Below are positions 40,201-49,200 of a stretch of DNA of 64,000 nt, piece after piece. Source of the DNA: Streblospio benedicti (lineage: Eukaryota; Annelida; Polychaeta; Spionida; Spionidae); contig CM032661.1 in NCBI GenBank assembly GCA_019095985.1, positions 14,869,823 through 14,933,822 of the forward strand, given 5' to 3'. Below the pieces are notes generated by a model. It saw nothing but the letters and a program-made list of their open reading frames with translations, did no database searches and was not told the DNA's origin. Made by a program: the position numbers and the translations under genes. Position 1 is the stretch's first letter, and every line of letters starts with the position of its first letter.

Positions 40201-43200
40201 CTCAGTCTGTATGAGAACTCTAGTTCAATATTTCAATTTCCAGTTCTACATATTTTCTAAAAACAATGGGTTATAATACACCTTGGTGAATATGTTTCTG
40301 TTCTGTGTCCAGTCTGGTGCATTATGTATAGTGTATAGTATGGTTATACCAGCTCAGATATTTAATTAATAAGTATCTATGTATAAAGACCAAGGTCCAC
40401 AGAACAGAAATCCTCATGACGTTATCAAACAAATTGCCATGTTGTTACTCCGAAAGAATATTTGATCATTTACTTGTCAGTGTTTCAGTGTGACATAATG
40501 TTATGTTTTCAGCATTCTGTGCCAGCAAGTCACAAGTCAACCTCTGAGTCAGCTGTAGCCACAGCAACCTCAATCCCCAAAAGGCGACTTTCCCAGTACC
40601 AGCCTCGACGGAACAGCGTGGCCAATAGTCACGTGGAGAAATTACTGAAGGCTGTGGCTGATGGAGACCTACAAATGGTAAGCGTGTCAAAGAGTGCAAT
40701 CAATGAAAATTATTTAAACAAGATTCAACTTTGGCCGAGTGTATTTAATTTGCCTGGTAACTGCAGGGTTGTCATACATCAGGGAAAAGTCAGGGAAAAT
40801 GAAAAATTTTCAAGATCAGGGAAAAATCAGGGAATTTCATTTTGAATCAGGGAAAAATAAAAAAAATTGGAAAAATAAGGGAAAAATAAGGGAATTATGA
40901 AATTACGTCCATGGAAAACGCTAGTTATAAAAAATATCGTGCAATTCTGAGAATTTTTTCAATGATGTAACGTTAGAATATCCTTGATGTTTAATATAGC
41001 AGCAGTCACTGACTTGCCATGGTAATATCAGACTAGTCTAGTCCTAGTCTAGTCTAGTCTAGTCCTTGCTGCAACTATTGTCTGTTGACTGCTGTGTTAA
41101 CAAGTCTAAGTGGAAGAAACAAAACATTTTCCTTGCTTCTCATTGTTCGGAACTTTTGCCAACCAATTGCAGAACATTTTATTTTTAAGCCACAAAGGAT
41201 TAAAGGCTGTAGTCATTTTTGTACATGTATCAGTATGAATAAAAAAATCAGTTCAATCGGTTAAAAGTCATCACATCACATCACAAAAAAGCAATTAATT
41301 TTCATCAGGGAAAATGGTCTTAAATCAGGGAAAAATCAGGGAAAAATCAGGGAATTTTGTTCCTGGCTTTTTATGGCAACCCTGAACTACTTTTATATGT
41401 GTATTGCAATACATACTTTTGCGTGTGTATCTTATTGGCCCCTGCCTCAATGATCCCGTATTCCATTTATATGGTGTATATTTGAGTGGTACATATAGGT
41501 CGGTAGGAGCACTATTCCAATGGGATGGGGGATGAAAGAAACGGGGGACCATTAAATGGGGGACCAATCAGATAGGGAATTAAGATCTGACCCCCATGCA
41601 TTCATATGGATGTATACTTGATCATTCCCACACTCACAACTGGCCGTATATTTGGGGGCACTACAGGAAATCCTGTTGTGATACCCTAATCTCGTGGCAT
41701 GGTCATGTGTCCATTTAACACGTTCCCCTAAATCCCAATGGGGTTTCTATGGTGGAACTATCACTGTTTATAAATTGGTATATACATCAATTAGTTGGCA
41801 ACCTTTAATCTTTATTGTGACAACAGTTACAATCTATGGTTTTGTAAGTACACCCTTGTTCATTGCCTTCTGTGTATTGCAACCCATGATGGACCATAAG
41901 CCGTTATGATTGATGTAGCAATAGGAAAAAATCTCGAATTATACACCCTGTACAAAATCCGGCATTCATGAGCTGAATTCCAAGTATTAACTTCTCTGCA
42001 CTTGTAACATCATATAGTATTCACAGCACTCTTCTAGTTTATCTTTTCCAATGTGTATGTTTACGGTGAATTTGCTCAGGTTATTTAGATTGTGCTGTAT
42101 ACCGTCTCTTATTCTTTTACTCTAAAAAAGTATCATTACTCTACTTATGATTTTATTTACTGTACACTGTCAATAAAACTGCAAAAATCTATAAGTTGAT
42201 TGTTTGAAAATGTCTTTATTGTCGTTGTTGATTTTGTACAATTGCAACTGTCCATTGAGTTACACTTCAAATTTGTTTCCTTCAGCTGGAGAACAATAAA
42301 TGAAGTCTCTTAGTTTGCTGCTCAGTTCAAAATCAGGCTTTGAATTAAACAAATTTTAACTTGATCTAAATCCCCTTGCATGGTAATTATGGAATTTACC
42401 TTTTTATAGGTTCGCTATCATCTTGGATGGACAGAAGAGTGGGAGGAAGATGATGTGGGGTCATTAACCTCCTCTCAGCTTTGCCATCCGTTATGCCAGT
42501 GTGACAAGTGCAAGCCAGTTCAGCGGGTAAGAGGGACTGTACACATGGAAAAATCATACTTGAGCCACGCAGGCAGACACTTTTTTTAATGCTATGCTGT
42601 CTGATTCTTTTGCGAAACCTTTTTGTGGCCATTACATTACAAATAGGACATGACTCTACAATGAATTTCTCTGCAACAAGTGATAATAGCTGTTGTTCAA
42701 CTAAATTCAACAAGTAGCATACATACATGTATACATATCTAAAAAATAGACATACATTGGTATTTTGTTTCACCCACCTTTCCTTGAGTGTAACATCGAC
42801 TTATCAGCCTTAGAGAAGTAGAGTTTCACAAAATGCCTTAAAAAAGATAAATGTTCGCATCTTGTCACTGTTAAGTTTGTATTAATCAGGGAGTGCACAC
42901 TGTCTCCATAAATGCAACATATAAAATAACTCATAATGAATCCCATAAGCCATCATAAAGATGATAAATGCACCTTGTGGTTATTATATTTCTTACTCTA
43001 TCCGCCATTATGGAAATGAATTCTAGCCTCCAAATGATTATTAGCTAGATTGAAGTAAGTTATTTATAGCGATGTTTATTGCCGTAACATTTTATCACAA
43101 TTTTGTGTTAGTTCTAACCATATACAATGTAAATGGTGGGGCTGTTGATAGCAGTGGCCAATTTCCCACCATTTTGTTGGTCAATTTACCTTGCTTTAAA

Positions 43201-46200
43201 TAGATTTTTTATTGTTAACCCCCAGAATACTACTATACATCCAGGATCTGGCCGCTTTTTATATAATGCAAACTGTTATCTGTGATATAGCATATTCAAT
43301 TCACCATGTCTACTGTTCTTGGCATTTCTCTGTAGAAACATTTATTATACAAATGCTTTCGAAAGTCCACAAAATTATTGTAAAATTATTTTTGATTATT
43401 TTCTTGAAATACATAAAGAATTTTAATAAACTTATTTTCTACTTTCATATTTCCATTTCCAAGGAAGCATTTCACACCATATACACATATATTTTACAAC
43501 ATTACATATAAGTATCATTTAGTAGTGATTTCTTAGCATCTGGATTCATCATCGTAGACGGTAAATAAACCTACTCAGATGCTTCTTTCTGTCATATCTT
43601 GCGACGTTTCGGTGGACGTTCCACCTGCATCAGGCTTGTCTGGCAAAGTACAGGTGGAACGTCCACCGAAACATCGCAAGATATGACAGAAAGGAGCATC
43701 TGAGTAGGTTTATTTACCTTCTACGATGATTACATATAAGATCGGAACAGTAATTTTCTGTGTGGGGATGTTGTGACGTGATAGAAAAATTAGGATATGG
43801 ATGTCATCAGTGCATTTCGCAAAGCAATGTTGACCTATTTTTCTCATTGCATATTTGCCCCAACAATGTCCATTCATTCAAATACCTTTTCATATTTATT
43901 CAAAAGACATGTTTAGAAGTGTTTTTAAGTTGTGCTTCTGTGGCCGAGTGGATATTGAGTTGGACTCGCCAGAAGTTCATAAGTTCAAGTCTCGGTCGGG
44001 TCTTGTGATGGGTGTTGAGTAAACTCATCCCTAAACAGCTGCACACTGCTCAGTGGCACATACACGTTAATGAAGTACAGGTCATAGTGTTAAAAGAGTG
44101 TGAGAGTGATAAGCATTTTGCGCTGAATGTGCTGCAGATGTAAGCATGTGAAAGAAGATCAATTGATCATCAAGTGTGTCCTTGTCCTGGTGTAATATGT
44201 GAAGTTATTAGAGCAAGACTTGGATTACGACTATAAAACACCACATTTACATCTACATTTGGAAGTACACAAAGAATGATGAAGGTGCCTCTGTTGAGCA
44301 TGACCAAGTATCGTGTTTAAAAAATATCAATTGAATATTTGCTGTGTTACAGCTGACGGCTCCATCCTCTACTGGCCTCCACGTCAACTCCCAAAATGCC
44401 GAGGGATTCACCCCGCTCCACATCGCAGCCAGACACGGACACTACGATCTGGTGACTATTATACGCTGATGTATATTCTCTGTTGCCAGGTTTAATTTAT
44501 CATATACAGTATAAACTTGGTATCTCAAATCGGTGGGTATAACTGTAAAATGCTTGTAAAGGCTGCTTTTCAAGATAGCAAACTGTGATACGGTCGAAAG
44601 GAAATGAAGCTAATCTTGCGAAATAAGAGGAAAGTTCAAGATATGTAATATTGACATGATGAGTGTCTACTGTATATAGTAAAGGTGCAGCCTGAACAAA
44701 CATAATACAGGATTATTGGTAGTCGTACTCTCCATATAGATGATGCCTACAGGTATCAAATACCTATCACTTCTGTGTAAATATGAGATGTTTGTTTGAG
44801 TTTACTTTAACTTTTAAACACACAAAGTTACCCTCAAAGTCGAAGATTATTCTCTTGCTTAATGGACATATGTGTTGCTACATGCAATCGGGTGACTAAA
44901 CCAAGTAACACTGAACATATTGTAAGTTTTTACGTTTGTTTGTCATGGTGTACCTTTTATATGTAAATAGCAAGCAACACTGCTGTTTTGTTACTTTCAG
45001 ACAAAATTGTTTTTGACCCGTGGAGCAACTGTTAACAGCAAGACGACCACGTCACAGGTGACACCGCTACATCTCGCCGCCAAACACAACCACGTACAGG
45101 TGAGCAGGGGAGGGGGAGCCTAGCTTATTCATATAGGGTGTCTACCAAGGTTTTATGAGGAAAATGTTTTTTGTTTTTTGTTTTTAAAGAGGAAAATTAA
45201 ATCATTTTCATAAATTTTCATGGAATTTTGTGCAGCGGAAGGGATGGGGGAGTTTAGCTTGTTGTTAAGGTTTGTTAAAAAGTTTTGTTATAAAGGTTTT
45301 ATGAGGAACTTTAATGAATGGGGGTGGGGGAGACTAGTTTGTTGGTAACGTTTGTTAAAAAGGTTTTATGTGGAAAATATAGTCAATTTGATAAATTGTC
45401 CTAAAGACATTTTCATAAAGTACATGGCCTGAAATTGCTAAAAAGTTTAAGTGGGAAATTGCTACATTGGTAAAGTGTGAAACCAACTGGCAAATTGCCA
45501 GTGCAATTTCTAGCCTTGTAGTTCTAAGAGAGCAAGTGTGGGCTGCAACATTACAAAGTAACATCACACAGCAAACTAGGAAATGAAAAGGTGTCCCAAA
45601 TTGCAACATGTCCCTATAAGTGAAGTGTCCCCATGGCTATGTTTTACTGTTCAATTTATGTTCAAAACCATGCGCTTTAGTTATTAACAAGAACCAGCAA
45701 ATTTCTATGCTTCCAACGCGATTTGCAGGTGGTGAGGCTCCTTCATGAGAACAAGGCCTCTCTGGATATAAAAGATTACCAGGGTAACACCCCATTACAT
45801 TACACCTGTCAGGCAGGAAGTGACGTGGTGCTGTGGACGCTCATAAAGGTAAGCCTTCCATGCTTTTTACTGTCCTACTTTAGGGTTACCGTGTTTTTTC
45901 GTTGAGGGAAAATTGACATGCCAAAGTGGTTGTTTTTCATAGTTTGCTGGTCAATGTACTCATGTTGTTTTCTCTAAAAGCGACACTTGAATTTGCTGTC
46001 TATGAACGCGGGTGAATTTTTAAAAAAGGAATTACAGGGTACATTTTGTTTACCCTCATGGTCAAATATTGTATGAAAGTTCAAGTCCATGGGCGGGCGA
46101 TATCAATGTTGGATACAACTGAGAAAATGTGAATATAATGGAGATTCCGGGTAGTAGAATATATCAGATAAGGGACACAGAGCTAAAAGAAGTTGGACTG

Positions 46201-49200
46201 TATAATGGAAATGATGATTCAGAATATTTGTGAGATTTGATAAAGGTTAAGCATGGTAAAATACTCCAGTAAGATATTGGCCTGGTATAATCTTCCTCAG
46301 TACAGCAATTATGATTTTTCAGTTTGGAGCACCGGTCAATGCTGTGAATAAGAAAGGCAATACGGCTCTTCACGAGGCTACCAAATGGAATTCTACATTG
46401 TGTGTGCGCACATTAATTGAGTGTGGAGTGAATATTCACATTGTGAATAAAATGGCACAAACAGCTTTACAAATTACTCAGGTTAGAATTTGTTATATTT
46501 TTTAACGTGAATATGCAATGAATTATGCAGTAGAAAGACATTATCTTGAAGCTGTATGGAGAACAGCAAAATGTTCGAGATAGCCAATATTCAAGATGAC
46601 AGCCTAATATAGTTTCTTAATGTAGTTGAAGAGAAGTGAAACTAAGCTGGAGTTATCAGAAAGTTTGAGATATACACTATCGAGGTAATGAGGTTCTACT
46701 GTATAGCGCAAATTTGAAGAGGATGTTTATTGAAATTTGGTCTGTAAAATTATTGAATAGGTTAAGGTTGAGGCGCATAGGTTGAGGAAACATTGTTAGA
46801 CGACTTCAAGTTCCCAAGTTTTACTGTAGCAGAGTAATGCTCAATGAAATAGTATTAAAGAAATATAAGTCTCATAATTCATTAGTTTTTCAGCATCTAA
46901 ATCAATACGTTTAAGTATTTTTCCACACATTACCTTAAAGCACTACAGTCTTTTATGAGACTAGACATTGAAATGTCTATCTCAACAGTCCTATTTGATA
47001 TGATATACCGGTATTTTTGATGTTTTTGTAAAGCAAGCGTTGGCCTTCCTTTAATGTTTAGGGCAATAACAGATGCAGGTTTTTAAAAAAGGGGACCATA
47101 CTTAAAACATCTCAGAGGTGTCGTGCCCATGACTAATAGCAAATATGCCAAAATGAAAACAAAAAAAACCCACACGACAATGAAAATATGCTGGTGGAAA
47201 AAGGATGCCACCGATCCCCGTCTGGATCTGCCTGTATAGAGTGACCTCACCATGTACGCGTGTTCCAGAGTGAGTCCGTGGCTCAGCTGCTGCGGGAGGC
47301 GCTGCTGCGTGAGCACCGGCTGCGGCGCGGTGAGCCGCTCGCCACCATCTACTCATCCACATTCCCTAACAGATTCGGTAAGCTTCATGATCCATCTACG
47401 TCGCTCATTGGTCATCTACGTTTGTTGTGAACAGGTTTGGTACATGTAAGTCTCACCATCCATTCATTAGGTTCCTTGTTAACAGGATTGGTGTATGGTA
47501 GGTTCATGTTGATTAACAGGTTTTATAAGGTTCATTAGTCATGCATGTTTATTAATTAATGAGCTTGGTAAGGTTCTGTGTTCAGTTCTCATCCATGAAG
47601 CTTAGGAGATCTGGTGTGGAATAGTGAGCTTTACATGTATATTATTAATCCATCTCCTAACAGATTTGAAAAGCTTGGTTATAGCATTTACATCAATGTT
47701 CCCTGACAGTTTTTTTCAGTCCCATTTTATATCCATCTTCATTAACGGATTTGATAAGGCAGTAAGCTTGATCTATGTTGGCCGGAAGATTACCAAGTTT
47801 TTGTTTGCCAGTTGTAACGTGGGGTGTATTCAGTTATCAGTGGTTTAGGCACTATGTTGGTGACTTGAATGTGACATATTTATGATAACAAACGAAACTA
47901 GAAACTTTGCGGTGAAACATTTAAGAAAAAGAGACACTAGTAATTTTGTGGTGAAAAAAATAAATAAAAACAAAAATAATTCCATCATAGCGATACCAAT
48001 ATATTTTAAAGAATTAAACAAACAACAATTCAATCAATTTAACAAGCAAATGAACAATGTCCAACCAAATTCGCAAACAAATCGCTCAGTTTTGTTATGT
48101 TAGACCACAATTTTCAAATGGCCTTACCGATTTCATTTTCTTTGGGCCGGAAAACATGTAGATGTATCAATCCAAATGCTTCGCATTACTTGAACAAAAG
48201 ATTTAAAAAAGTCTCATACCAAAATGTCATGGTGCATATAGGGTATGATCTTCAAAAGCCACTTATTGAAAGTTGTCATAGCCTCATACATTTCCATAGA
48301 TTAGTGTTACTGATAAGAATGGCCTTTCTTCATTCCTCAGACACGGAATCTATTTTGCTTGCAAATTAGACCCATTGAGAAGCATACAATGTATGGTTCT
48401 TTCAGAGCAGTTTGTAAATGAGTGAGTTGAAGTTGAGAATCACTGGTGCTCAATGGTTGATGAGCAGCACAAAACTTTTGTTTAGCCTCTTTTATAAAAG
48501 TTATTTTATGTTTGCTCTTGGTTGTGAAAGCCATTTGTTCTATGATGTGATGTGAAATGATGTGATTTAATAGTCGTCATTTTCATAGGATTCCGCACCC
48601 TACTAGTACAAGCAAAGGGGGTGGGGTCTTACAGTCATTGTGATTGCCATCATGAAGAAGCTGTGTTCCTTCAGCTGTGCGACATGCAGGCATCAAGCCT
48701 GAATATTTGCCATCTCTGCAGAATATTTACAAAAAGGCGGGATGAAGCGGAACAAAACAAACTGTATATGTAGATAAATGTCGTTGTGGTAAAAATCCAA
48801 GTGAGATTGTTATTAGTAGTTAGCAAGATTTTGTTTTTCAATGACGATCAATCTATTTCTATTTTTTTTTTCATTTTCAGGCTCAATACGAAAACAGTTA
48901 TCTGTAGTATATTTGAAATGATAATTTTGGCATATATAGTAAGTTTATTTTATCATGGGTCATTTTGGTATTAAGTTTTTCCAGCATGATAAAATGTTTA
49001 ACACGATAGACTATGGATACTTGTACGGTGTAAGTTTATTCATAAACACATTTGAGGGTGAACTTACCAGATTCCTTAGAAGTTTTTGCTTGTTTTATGT
49101 TCTAAATAATACGCTTATTGATAAATCATCCAGGCAACTAATGTGGTTGACAAGAAATCATTTAACATCAAAGTGTATTAATTTCTATGGTAGAGTAATG

